Shown piece by piece: positions 55,047 through 63,643 of a stretch of DNA of 64,000 nt. Each line of letters starts with the position of its first letter. Position 1 is the first letter of the stretch. Position numbers and translations under genes: made by a program. Source of the stretch: Hymenobacter sp. HSC-4F20. Lineage in GTDB: Bacteria > Bacteroidota > Bacteroidia > Cytophagales > Hymenobacteraceae. Location of the stretch: assembly GCF_019599275.1 (NCBI RefSeq), contig NZ_JAHZTD010000001.1, positions 2,170,001 to 2,234,000 of the forward strand. Reading direction: 5' to 3'. A model generated the notes under the pieces. The model had not been told where the DNA came from, made no database searches, and was given only the letters and a program-made list of their open reading frames with translations.

Positions 55047-56186
55047 TTACTTTTTTACCTCAGCCGGAATAAGTGTGTACAACGCCTGCAGGAACCGGTC
55101 AACTTCGGCCTTGGTGATGTTGAGGGGGGGTAGCAGGCGGAGTACCGTGGGGTCGGAAGCATTGCCCACGAAGATGTGGAAGTCGGAGAGCAGCTTGTCG
55201 CGCACGTCCTTGATGGGGAAGTCGTACTTGATGCCCACCATCAGGCCGCGGCCGCGGATTTCCTCGGCCCCGGCGTTGGCTTCCAGCTCTGAGCGTAGGT
55301 AGTGGCCTAGCTCAGCGGCGTGGTTCAGCAAATCTTCCTGCTCAATTACCTCTAGCACGGCCAGGGCTGCCGCGCAGGCCAGGTGGTTGCCCCCGAAGGT
55401 GGTACCCAGCAAACCATAGGAGGCTTTCAGCTCCGGGGCAATCAGGATGCCACCGATGGGGAAGCCGTTGCCCATGCCTTTCGCCACTGAAATAACATCG
55501 GGGCGGATGCCGGCGTGCTGGTGGGCGAAGAACTTGCCGCTGCGGCCGTAGCCGCTCTGCACTTCATCAGCAATCAGCAGGGCCCCGTACTGCTTGCACA
55601 GCGCCGCCAGGCCAGTCAGGAACTCATCAGATGGCATGATAATGCCGCCTACCCCTTGGATGGGCTCAATAATGACCGCGCACCCGTCGCCGCCTTGCAG
55701 TACCTGCTCTACCGCCGCTAGGTCGTATTCCACGAAGGAAATGGCGTGGTCGGCGTTGAAGGGAGCCACAATTTTGGGGTTATCGGTGGCAGCTACTGCC
55801 CCGGAGGTGCGGCCGTGGAAGGCGCCTTTGAAGGCTACCACGCGCTTTTTGCCGGTGTGGAAGGACGCCAGTTTCAGGGCATTCTCGTTGGCCTCGGCGC
55901 CGGAGTTGCACAGAAACAGCGAGTAGTCCTCGTAGCTCGATACCCGACCTAGCTTGTGGGCTAACTGCTGCTGAATCGGAATTTGCACTGAGTTGGAGTA
56001 GAAGCCAATGTTCTGCAGCTGCTCGGTGAGGCGCTGCACGTAGTGCGGGTGGCTGTGGCCGATAGAAATAACGGCGTGCCCGCCGTAAAAATCCAGGTAT
56101 TCCTGGCCTTTATCGTCCCAGAGCTTCGCCCCCAGCGCCTTTACCGGCGTGATGTTGACGAGCGGGTATACATTGAAAAGCTCCAT
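55047..56186 (-). CDS. argD: N-acyl-ornithine aminotransferase
   Basis: A 379-residue class III aminotransferase making N-acyl-ornithine from the semialdehyde and glutamate. PLP site and substrate regions are LCNSGAEANENALKLASFHT, the FKGAFHGRTSGAVAATDN motif and the PLP lysine in VAKGMGNGFPIGG. In this context it is the ArgD of the pathway. It reads towards carA and follows argC across a short gap that holds two hairpins. Confidence 0.93.
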   Translation of the reverse strand: MELFNVYPLVNITPVKALGAKLWDDKGQEYLDFYGGHAVISIGHSHPHYVQRLTEQLQNIGFYSNSVQIPIQQQLAHKLGRVSSYEDYSLFLCNSGAEANENALKLASFHTGKKRVVAFKGAFHGRTSGAVAATDNPKIVAPFNADHAISFVEYDLAAVEQVLQGGDGCAVIIEPIQGVGGIIMPSDEFLTGLAALCKQYGALLIADEVQSGYGRSGKFFAHQHAGIRPDVISVAKGMGNGFPIGGILIAPELKASYGLLGTTFGGNHLACAAALAVLEVIEQEDLLNHAAELGHYLRSELEANAGAEEIRGRGLMVGIKYDFPIKDVRDKLLSDFHIFVGNASDPTVLRLLPPLNITKAEVDRFLQALYTLIPAEVKK

Positions 56187-56201
56187 GGTTTTTGCGGTAT
56201 T

Positions 56202-56289
56202 CCCAGGGCTGAAACCCTGGGCTAGTCAGCGAAAATGCAAAGTGAAGAAACCTGTTGGACCCTACGTTGCCCAGGGTTTTAACCCTGGG
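56202..56289. repeat. Pair of 20-bp CCCAGGG palindromes
   Basis: CCCAGGG...CCCTGGG occurs at 56202-56221 and again at 56270-56289, 48 bases apart. Each is a 7-bp perfect stem with a six-base loop (the second extends by TTAA). The pair lies between argD and argC. They could be terminators or an interspersed repeat. Confidence 0.7.
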
Positions 56290-56299
56290 GGCTTGTGCG

Positions 56300-57280
56300 T
56301 TAAAACAGCCCCGCTTTCAATCCTAGGCCAGTCGTTTCCGGCAGGCCGAATAGCAGGTTCATATTTTGCACGGCTTGACCCGAAGCGCCTTTCACTAAGT
56401 TGTCGATAACCGAGGTGATGAGCAGTTGCTTGCCGAATTTCTGCACATGCAGCAGGCACTTATTGGTGTTGACTACCTGCTTCAAATGAATTTCCTTGTC
56501 CGACACCGTGGTGAACGGCGCATCGGCGTAGAACTTCTGGTACAGCGCCCGCGCTTCTTCCTGGGTCAGGTCCGACGGCGTATAGACGCTGGCGAAGATG
56601 CCCCGCGAGAAGTTGCCGCGGTACGGAATGAAGTTGATGTCCAGTTCCAGCTGTGGCTGCAGCTGCGCCAGGCTCTCCCCGATTTCGCCGAGGTGCTGGT
56701 GAGTGAAGGGCTTGTAGATGGATACGTTATTCGTGCGCCACGAGAAGTGCACCGTCTCCGACAAGCTCTGCCCCGCGCCCGTGCTGCCCGTAATGGCCGA
56801 TACGTGCACATCGTCCGTGAGCTTTCCGGCCTGGGCCAGGGGTAGTAAGGCCAGCTGGATAGCCGTGGCGAAGCAGCCGGGGTTAGCAATGCTCTGGGCC
56901 TGCTGGATGCGGCTTTTGTTTAGCTCCGGCAACCCGTACACAAACTCCCTACCCCCAAACTCGGCGTCAACCTCCAGGCGGAAGTCGTTGCTCAGGTCGA
57001 TGATGTGGGTGGTTTCGGGTAGCTCGTGCTTCTGTAACCACGCCTTGGAATTGCCGTGGCCTAGGCACAGGAACACTACATCTTCATCACCCGCCAACTC
57101 GGAGGTAAACACCAGGTCAGTCTCACCCACCAGGTCATCATGAACCTGATAGATGGGGTTACCGGCGTTGGATGAACTGACGATGGCGCCCAGCTCCGCG
57201 TACTCGTGGTGCAGCAGAATGCGAATTAGCTCGCCGGCCGTGTAGCCAGCACCACCTACGATGCCAACCTTAATTTTCAT
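56300..57280 (-). CDS. argC: N-acyl-gamma-glutamyl-phosphate reductase
   Basis: A 326-residue NADPH-dependent reductase with nucleotide-binding GIVGGAGYTAGELIRILLHH and the catalytic Cys in SIANPGCFATAIQLALL, plus the conserved His-containing KPFTHQHLGEIGESL. The start MKIKVGIVGG overlaps the argG stop by 11 bases, so translation is likely coupled. It acts between ArgB and ArgD. Confidence 0.95.
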   Translation of the reverse strand: MKIKVGIVGGAGYTAGELIRILLHHEYAELGAIVSSSNAGNPIYQVHDDLVGETDLVFTSELAGDEDVVFLCLGHGNSKAWLQKHELPETTHIIDLSNDFRLEVDAEFGGREFVYGLPELNKSRIQQAQSIANPGCFATAIQLALLPLAQAGKLTDDVHVSAITGSTGAGQSLSETVHFSWRTNNVSIYKPFTHQHLGEIGESLAQLQPQLELDINFIPYRGNFSRGIFASVYTPSDLTQEEARALYQKFYADAPFTTVSDKEIHLKQVVNTNKCLLHVQKFGKQLLITSVIDNLVKGASGQAVQNMNLLFGLPETTGLGLKAGLF

Positions 57281-58457
57281 CGTTGAACGAGGAGTGAATG
57301 CGCAACTGGTTGCTGAAGATTTTGATGAAGCCTTTGGCATCGCGGCCGTCCCAGGCGTCATTTTCCTCGCCGTAGGTCGCCACTTTGGAGCGCATCATGT
57401 CGTACTTCGACTCGATGCCCTGCAGCTCGAACTGGTAGGGCTTCAGGGTCACGAACACCTTGCCCGACACCCGCTCCTGCGACGAGGTGAGGAAGGCCTC
57501 CATGTCGCGCATTACCGGGTCGAGGTACTGGGCCTCGTGCAGCAGTGTGCCGTACCAGTTGGCGATGTAGTCTTTGTGCAGCAACTGCCAGCGGCTGGAA
57601 GTGTGCTTTTCGAGCAAGTGGTGAGCTTTCAGCAGGATTAGCGGAGCCGGAGCCTCGAAACCTACGCGGCCTTTGATACCCAGAATCGTGTCGCCCACAT
57701 GGGTGTCGCGGCCAATGGCATAGGTGCCAGCCAGCTCGTTCAGGGCCTGAATTAGCTCTACTGGGTTCATCGACTTGCCATTCAAGGCCACCGGCTCACC
57801 TTTCGCGAAAGTGATTTCAACGGTAGTCGGTTCGGTGGCCGTGAGTTGGGTTGGGTAGGCCGATTCCGGCAGGGCCTGGTGGGAAGTCAGGGTTTCTACG
57901 CCGCCTACGCTGGTGCCCCAAATACCCTTATTAATAGAGTACTTGGCTTTTTCCCAGCTCATCTCGAAGCCGTGCTGGTTCAGGAAGTCAATCTCGGCTT
58001 GGCGCGATAGTTTCAGGTCGCGGATGGGCGTGATGATTTCCGTGTTGGGCGCAATAACCGAGAAAGCCACGTCGAAACGTACCTGGTCGTTGCCGGCGCC
58101 GGTGCTGCCGTGGGCAATGTAGTCGGCCTTGTGCTCCCGGGCGTACTCGGCCAGGGCCAACGACTGGAACATGCGCTCCGCGCTGACGCTCAGCGGGTAG
58201 GTGTCGTTCTTGAGGATGTTGCCAAAAATGAGGTAGCGCAGGCAGTCCTGGTAGAAACGCTGCGTCACGTCGATTACCTCGTGTTTCGAGGAGCCCAGCT
58301 CGTAGGCTCGCTTCTCGATGGCAGCCAGCTCTTCCTCGGAAAAGCCGCCGGAGTTGACGATGACGGTGTGAACTTCCAGACCCAGCTCGCGGGTCAGATA
58401 TACAACGCAGTAGGACGTATCCAAGCCGCCGCTGTAGGCTAAAACTACCTTTTTCAT
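57270..58457 (-). CDS. argG: Argininosuccinate synthase
   Basis: A 395-residue enzyme joining citrulline and aspartate with ATP. The PP-loop is AYSGGLDTSYCVVYL and the ATP/citrulline site ADYIAHGSTGAGNDQVRFDV. Its stop overlaps the argC start. The 30 bases just before the ATG hold a tandem 14-base repeat. Length is normal for the family. Confidence 0.95.
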   Translation of the reverse strand: MKKVVLAYSGGLDTSYCVVYLTRELGLEVHTVIVNSGGFSEEELAAIEKRAYELGSSKHEVIDVTQRFYQDCLRYLIFGNILKNDTYPLSVSAERMFQSLALAEYAREHKADYIAHGSTGAGNDQVRFDVAFSVIAPNTEIITPIRDLKLSRQAEIDFLNQHGFEMSWEKAKYSINKGIWGTSVGGVETLTSHQALPESAYPTQLTATEPTTVEITFAKGEPVALNGKSMNPVELIQALNELAGTYAIGRDTHVGDTILGIKGRVGFEAPAPLILLKAHHLLEKHTSSRWQLLHKDYIANWYGTLLHEAQYLDPVMRDMEAFLTSSQERVSGKVFVTLKPYQFELQGIESKYDMMRSKVATYGEENDAWDGRDAKGFIKIFSNQLRIHSSFNDEN

Positions 58458-58484
58458 TTAGAACTTAGAGGTTAGAACTTAGAG
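58458..58484. repeat. Tandem 14-base repeat directly before the argG start
   Basis: TTAGAACTTAGAG at 58458-58470 recurs at 58472-58484, abutting the argG start codon (on the minus strand the copies read CTCTAAGTTCTAA). A partly complementary block with CTAAGCTCTGACATCTAAGC lies at about 58545-58570. The position covers the ribosome-binding area of argG. Confidence 0.6.
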
Positions 58485-58576
58485 CGTAGCGCTCTGGAAT
58501 CGAGGTTGGAAGCAGAAAACAGCAGCGTTTTGATGCCAGAACCATGCTAAGCTCTGACATCTAAGCTCTCAGCTCT

Positions 58577-59152
58577 CTACCCCTGGTTCAAGATTTCAAT
58601 CGTCTCTTGCACGCGCTGGCTGTACTGGTCGTCGAGCTTGTCGTAGACCATACCGGTGCACAGGCACATTTTGCGCTCATTTTCCATCAGGATGCCGTAG
58701 TTTTTGCAGCTCGAGCAGCCTTTCCAGAAATCGTCGCTCTGGGTTAGCTCAGGGAAGGTAACCGGGCGGTAGCCCAGCTCATTATTGATCTTCATCACGG
58801 CCGCCGAGGTAGTAATACCGAAGATCTTGGCCGCCGGATATTTCGTGCGCGACAACTCAAACACGCGGTGTTTGATGGCACGGCCCAGACCTTCCTTGCG
58901 CAGCTCCGTGTTCACAATCAGGCCCGAGTTGACCACGAACTTGTTGTCTTCGAAGGTTTCGATGTAGCAGAAGCCAGCTAGCTGCTCATCAATGAAAGCA
59001 ATAATGGCGTCGCCCTTCTCCATCTTCTTTATCAGATAGTTAGGGTCGCGCTTGGCAATACCGACGCCCCGCGCTTTGGCGGATTCGGCGTACCATTGAC
59101 AGAGGGTTTCCACATACTGCGCGTCGGCAGCATTGGCTACGCGTAAAATCAT
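58577..59152 (-). CDS. GNAT N-acyltransferase, probable ArgA-type glutamate acyltransferase
   Basis: A 191-residue GNAT protein with the acyl-CoA loop in NTELRKEGLGRAIKHRVFEL. Its place in the arginine cluster, next to argG, suggests it makes N-acetyl- or N-succinyl-glutamate, the first step of the pathway. An unusual set C146-x2-C149-x13-C163-x-C165 (CSSCKNYGILMENERKMCLC) looks like a metal site. The start MILRVANAAD was preferred over an upstream ATG. Homologous genes sit in the arginine operon of other Bacteroidota, as I recall. Confidence 0.8.
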   Translation of the reverse strand: MILRVANAADAQYVETLCQWYAESAKARGVGIAKRDPNYLIKKMEKGDAIIAFIDEQLAGFCYIETFEDNKFVVNSGLIVNTELRKEGLGRAIKHRVFELSRTKYPAAKIFGITTSAAVMKINNELGYRPVTFPELTQSDDFWKGCSSCKNYGILMENERKMCLCTGMVYDKLDDQYSQRVQETIEILNQG

Positions 59153-59766
59153 GGTCAAAGCTCGGTTGGTTGCCTTGGTATACGACAACAGACTCGGAAA
59201 GACGATAAGAAGGAAGCTGGAAGCGTAGCGAGTGGGTAGGGCTACGCCGCAACCGGACTAAGGCCAGCGCCTGAAAAGAAACCCGGAAAGGAAAGAAGGT
59301 AGCTGTTTCGGCCGCTATGGCGGGCCAGGGGGGTCAGCTATGGGCGGGGTGCACTACGGCCTACACTCGTGTCAATGCGTTACTCGTAAAACTTTCTTCA
59401 GTGGGGCCCTTTTCGGTTTATCCCCTCGCCGGTTTTTATACTGCTAAAAACTCCCGGCGATTGTATTGCACGCCAGCTTAAGCTGGCATTGTTCGCACAA
59501 CCAAGGTAGGTCGTCGCAAAAGCGCAATTGAAGAGAGAAGAGTCATTGACGGCAGCCGCGGGGCGGCATGGGGGTGTTTTCTGCGGTTTAAATGATCTAT
59601 ACCGCTAAATCGTTGCAAAACTAGATGTTTTTTTTTGGAAACTTTGCCGGGCCGACCGCAAAAAAAGTTCCCTGCGCCAGCGGGTTCCCGTACGCAGTTT
59701 GGTTGGCTCTTCCATCATTTTTGCAGCTGTTGGCCTGCTACGGGCATTTTTCACCTCTACTACCTT
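59153..59766. promoter_or_regulatory. Divergent control region of the arginine cluster
   Basis: This 614-base region separates the leftward acyltransferase-argG-argC-argD arm from rightward argBEH. It holds no convincing gene. It contains a perfect 16-bp palindrome GCCAGCTTAAGCTGGC at 59472-59487, a TTTTTA/TAAAAA hairpin near 59430-59455, GCGGT/ACCGC at 59583-59605 and AAACTTTG at 59639-59646. These are candidate regulator and promoter sites; the regulator is not in the window. Confidence 0.55.
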
Positions 59767-60549
59767 ATGCGCACAGGCCTGAAAATTTTTAAGATTGGCG
59801 GCGGCATTATCGATGATACCGCCCAGCTGAGCCGGTTCCTGACCGAATTGGCCCAGGTATCGGGTCCGGTTTTGCTGGTACACGGCGGTGGGAAAGGTGC
59901 CAGCCAGATGCTGACAGAATTGGGGATTGAGCCGCAGATGGTGCAAGGCCGGCGCATTACCGATGCCCCTACCCTCGACATTGTAACTATGTTTTACGCC
60001 GGCAAAACCAACAAGCAGGTCGTTTCGCTGCTGCAAGCTGCCGGCGTCAATGCCCTGGGCCTCTCCGGGGCCGACGGCAATGCTATTCGGGCGGTGAAGC
60101 GGCCGGTAAAGGATATTGACTACGGCTTTGTGGGCGACCTGCCCGAAGATAGTATCAATACGCAGCTGCTTGGCCTCTTGCTGCACGCTGGCATCACGCC
60201 GGTGTTCTGCGCCATCACCCACGACGGCCAGGGCCAGCTGCTCAATACCAATGCCGATACCATTGCCTCCACCCTGGCCCGGGCCCTGGCTGACCAGTAC
60301 GAGGTAGAGCTGCACTTTTGCTTTGAGAAAGACGGCGTACTACGTGACATCCGTGACGAAGCCTCCGTGATTCCGCAGATTACCGCCGACCAGTATCAGC
60401 AGCTCAAGACCGAGGGCGTTATTGCGGCCGGTATGGTGCCCAAGCTCGATAACGCCTTTGCAGCCTTGGAAGCAGGGGTAGCGCGAGTGGTCATCGAAAA
60501 CGCCCTGAAGATCAACGAGCCGGTAAAAACCATCCTATGCCGGAGCTAA
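59767..60549 (+). CDS. argB: N-acyl-glutamate kinase
   Basis: A 260-residue amino-acid kinase: nucleotide-binding LVHGGGKGASQML, the catalytic-site motif LLNTNADTIASTLARAL, and the conserved IKLKTEGVIAAGMVPKLDNA-type end (here QQLKTEGVIAAGMVPKLDNA). The start MRTGLKIFKIGGG gives the usual short length; an upstream frame lacks any known domain. It overlaps argE by 13 bases, so the two are translated together. Confidence 0.94.
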   Translation: MRTGLKIFKIGGGIIDDTAQLSRFLTELAQVSGPVLLVHGGGKGASQMLTELGIEPQMVQGRRITDAPTLDIVTMFYAGKTNKQVVSLLQAAGVNALGLSGADGNAIRAVKRPVKDIDYGFVGDLPEDSINTQLLGLLLHAGITPVFCAITHDGQGQLLNTNADTIASTLARALADQYEVELHFCFEKDGVLRDIRDEASVIPQITADQYQQLKTEGVIAAGMVPKLDNAFAALEAGVARVVIENALKINEPVKTILCRS

Positions 60550-61607
60550 TCGACCAGCTGACCGACGAGGCCATTAGCTTGCTTCAGCAGCTCCTCCGTA
60601 TTCCTTCCTTCTCGCGGGAAGAAGATAAAACGGCCGACCTGCTAGCGGCCTTTCTGACGCAGCACGGCGCCGAGCCCCAGCGCCAGGGCAACAACGTGTG
60701 GGCCGTATCCGAGTACTGGCAGCCCGGCAAGCCTACCATCCTGCTTAACTCCCACCACGACACTGTTAAGCCCGGCACCACCTGGACCTACGACCCGTTT
60801 GGAGCCGCCCTGGAAGGCGACCGGCTGACAGGGTTGGGAAGCAATGACGCAGGCGCGTCGGCCGTGAGCTTGCTGGCTGCCTTTCTGTACTTTTATAAAC
60901 AGAAAAACCTGTCCTATAACCTAATTTGCGCCATCACGGCCGAGGAAGAGGTTTCGGGGGCAGGAGGTATCCGAAGCGTGCTGCCGGAGCTGGGCCACAT
61001 CGAGCTGGGCATTGTGGGCGAGCCAACGCAGATGGACCTGGCCGTGGCCGAGAAAGGCCTGGTGGTGCTCGACTGCGTGGCTCACGGCCGCACCGGGCAC
61101 GCGGCCCGCGAAGAAGGCGAAAACGCGCTTTACAAAGCCGTAACCGATATTCGGTGGGTCGAGCAGTACCGTTTCCCGCACGTATCCGACCTGTTGGGCC
61201 CCGTGAAGATGACCGTGACGCAGATTCAGGCCGGTTCTCAGCACAACGTAGTGCCCGACCGTTGCACGTTCGTGGTGGATGTGCGCACCAACGAGCTATA
61301 CACCAACCAGGAGGTAGTAGAGCTGGTGCGCCAGCACATTACCTCTGACGTGACGCCTCGCTCTACCCACCTGAATTCTTCCCGCATTGCCCTCGACCAT
61401 CCATTGGTGCGGCGTGGAGTAGCGCTGGGCCGCCGCACCTTCGGCTCCGCTACCCTTTCCGACCAAAGCATGATGCCGTTTACCACCGTCAAAATCGGCC
61501 CTGGCGACTCGGCCCGCTCCCACACCCCCGACGAGTATATTCTGCTCAGTGAAATTCGGGCGGGCATACGGGGCTACGTTGAGTTACTTGACGGGTTGGA
61601 GCTATAG
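60537..61607 (+). CDS. argE: N-acyl-ornithine/citrulline deacylase
   Basis: A 356-residue M20 metallo-deacylase with zinc ligands in NSHHDTVKPG, GSNDAGAS and AEEEVSGAGG. In a pathway with N-acyl-ornithine carbamoyltransferase it removes the acyl group from N-acyl-citrulline (as described for such pathways). Its ATG lies inside argB (13-base overlap). Confidence 0.9.
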   Translation: MPELIDQLTDEAISLLQQLLRIPSFSREEDKTADLLAAFLTQHGAEPQRQGNNVWAVSEYWQPGKPTILLNSHHDTVKPGTTWTYDPFGAALEGDRLTGLGSNDAGASAVSLLAAFLYFYKQKNLSYNLICAITAEEEVSGAGGIRSVLPELGHIELGIVGEPTQMDLAVAEKGLVVLDCVAHGRTGHAAREEGENALYKAVTDIRWVEQYRFPHVSDLLGPVKMTVTQIQAGSQHNVVPDRCTFVVDVRTNELYTNQEVVELVRQHITSDVTPRSTHLNSSRIALDHPLVRRGVALGRRTFGSATLSDQSMMPFTTVKIGPGDSARSHTPDEYILLSEIRAGIRGYVELLDGLEL

Positions 61608-61617
61608 GACGGAGTAG

Positions 61618-61704
61618 CGCGAAACTCCAGTTTCGCGTATGATTACACACATCAGCCAGGCTGCTCAACCTGCATAACGAGGCGCGAAGCCGGAGCTTCG
61701 TGCC
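61618..61704. repeat. Two hairpins between argE and argH
   Basis: CGCGAAACT-cc-AGTTTCGCG at 61618-61637 and GGCGCGAAGC...GCTTCGTGCC at 61681-61704, 43 bases apart, form perfect or near-perfect stems (9 bp and about 9-10 bp). The layout parallels the pair at 56202-56289. It fills the 114-base gap before argH. Confidence 0.65.
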
Positions 61705-61721
61705 ACACTTTTCTACTGCCA

Positions 61722-63026
61722 ATGAAAATCTGGGATAAAGGCATTGCCGTCGATAAAAAGATTGAACAGTTTACCGTAGGCCGCGACCGGGAGCTGGATA
61801 TGTACCTGGCGCGCTTCGACGTGCAGGCGTCCGGGGCGCAAGCCAACATGCTTGCCCAGGTCGGCCTCATTTCCGAGCAGGAAAACCAGCAGCTGCAGCA
61901 AGGCCTCGCGGAGCTGGCGGCCCAGCTAGACGCCGGCACTTTCACCATTGAGGAAGAGTTCGAGGATGTACACTCAAAAATCGAGTACTACCTCACCGAA
62001 AAGTTCGGCGACGCGGGCAAGAAGATCCACACTGCCCGCTCCCGCAACGACCAAGTGCTGACGGCCATTCAGCTCTTTTTGAAAGACTACACCGAGCGGG
62101 CCACCAGTCGGACTCTGGAACTAGTAGATGTGCTGCTGCAGAAAGCCGAGCAGCACCGCGACGACCTGATGCCAGGCTACACGCACTTCCAGGCGGCTAT
62201 GCCCAGCTCCTTTGGCCTCTGGTTTTCGGCCTATGCCGAGCACCTGCTCCTGGATTTAGCGTTGTTTGAAGCCGCCCACACCGTAGCCGATCAGAACCCG
62301 TTGGGCTCCGGCGCCGGCTTCGGCTCGTCCTTCCCCATCGACCGGCTCCAGACTACGCGGGAAATGGGCTTCGGCAACCTGGCCGTGAGCAGCGTGGGCG
62401 CCCAGATGCTGCGCGGCAAAACGGAAAAAACCGTGGCCTTCGCCCTAGCCGGCATGGCCGCCACCCTCGCCAAAATGGCCTACGACCTGGTGCTTTATAA
62501 CTCCCAGGACCTAGCGTTCGTGGAGCTGCCAGCGGCCTTTACCACGGGCTCCAGCATCATGCCCCATAAGAAAAATCCTGATGTGTTTGAGTTAATCCGG
62601 GCCCGCTGCAATGCATTGCAGGCGCTACCAAATACGCTTACACTGGCTACTAGTAACCTTCCTAGCGGTTACCATCGCGACTTCCAGATTCTCAAGGAAA
62701 TCCTCTTTGAGCCAATGACGCAGTTTCTGGACATCCTCGATATCGTGTTGTTTGCCCTACCCCAACTGCGCATCAAACCTGATCTGCTGAACCAGGTGAA
62801 GTATGATGCGGTGTTCACGGTGGAAAACATCAACCAGCTTATCCAAGCTGGTACGCCCTTCCGTACGGCTTATAAACAGGTAGGGCTAGCAGTGGAGGAC
62901 GGCAGTTACGTGCCTCATAAAGAGTTTCAAACCACACACTTAGGCAGCGTACATAACCTAGGGCTAGAAGAAATCAGGGCAAAAGTAGCGCGCTTCCGCA
63001 GCCGAACCAGCCTGTTGCAAGGCTAA
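61722..63026 (+). CDS. argH: Argininosuccinate lyase
   Basis: A 434-residue lyase of the fumarase/aspartase superfamily with the signature GSSIMPHKKNPDVFELIR and the conserved HTARSRNDQVLTAIQLFL. It cleaves argininosuccinate to arginine and fumarate, ending the pathway. Slightly shorter than the 455-470 residues of many relatives, as usual in Bacteroidota. Confidence 0.94.
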   Translation: MKIWDKGIAVDKKIEQFTVGRDRELDMYLARFDVQASGAQANMLAQVGLISEQENQQLQQGLAELAAQLDAGTFTIEEEFEDVHSKIEYYLTEKFGDAGKKIHTARSRNDQVLTAIQLFLKDYTERATSRTLELVDVLLQKAEQHRDDLMPGYTHFQAAMPSSFGLWFSAYAEHLLLDLALFEAAHTVADQNPLGSGAGFGSSFPIDRLQTTREMGFGNLAVSSVGAQMLRGKTEKTVAFALAGMAATLAKMAYDLVLYNSQDLAFVELPAAFTTGSSIMPHKKNPDVFELIRARCNALQALPNTLTLATSNLPSGYHRDFQILKEILFEPMTQFLDILDIVLFALPQLRIKPDLLNQVKYDAVFTVENINQLIQAGTPFRTAYKQVGLAVEDGSYVPHKEFQTTHLGSVHNLGLEEIRAKVARFRSRTSLLQG

Positions 63027-63283
63027 GCTCTTTACTCAACTTGCTGCCGCTACAACACCCGCATTTAGCTCACAGGTTATAGGTGGCGCTAAAACAATTT
63101 TCACCGACAAAGGATCATCCGGCCATTTTCCGCAATCGATTCCGTTAAAATTTACGAATGCCAAAATTTTGAACAATTTTGCTATTACTTATAAATCAAC
63201 TAGTTACACAGGTAATTTTACTTGGTGAGTGATTACTTACACCGAAAAGTGAGCTACTACTTACTGAATTCAAAAATCCTTCT

Positions 63284-63486
63284 TAATATTGTATCACTAA
63301 CCCGGTAGCGAATCCCACTAGCCACCGGTACAATAATTCCCACGCCCCGTTTACCCGGATGTCTCCCACCCCATCCGGTTATCTTCGAGAACCGCGCAGT
63401 AGTACCCCCGGCGCCACTGCCCGCTGGTCATCGAAACCCACGTAGCCGGCCGATTTGGTAGCCCCAAATCGGCCGGCTTCTGTTTT
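63284..63486 (+). ncRNA. Candidate structured non-coding RNA or leader
   Basis: Between argH and the TetR gene there are 617 bases without a gene. The stretch has TAATATTG (near the -7 consensus) at 63284-63291, then small stems CCGGT/ACCGG around 63300-63328 and CCGGATG/CATCCGG around 63357-63379, and ends in a strong intrinsic terminator. No protein frame fits. It might be a small RNA, a long argH 3' end or an attenuator before the TetR gene. The call is speculative. Confidence 0.3.
63443..63486 (+). terminator. Strong intrinsic terminator, 15-bp perfect stem
   Basis: Arms 63443-63457 and 63463-63477 are exact complements with a five-base loop, followed by a T-run (TCTGTTTTT). It lies 417 bases after the argH stop with no gene between, and before the TetR gene. 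Confidence 0.9.
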
Positions 63487-63643
63487 TAACCGTTTTTAAG
63501 AGACAGCCTGCCGGCCTAGGAAATCCGGACAGGTTGTAAAAAAATAGCGCGTTTTAGCGTTTAGAGCCCGAACTTGCAGCGTTTCCATTGGTTAAGGCAG
63601 GAAGCTCTGGCACGGCGTGGGCCGTAAAAATCGAACGAATCGT

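Noticed and set aside
56202..56289. CCCAGGG palindromes considered as a CRISPR array
   Set aside because: Only two hairpins of different sequence, no regular spacers, and no Cas genes.
63284..63486. Signal recognition particle RNA or tmRNA
   Set aside because: The conserved GGAAGG/AGCAGCC core of SRP RNA and a tRNA-like domain are absent.
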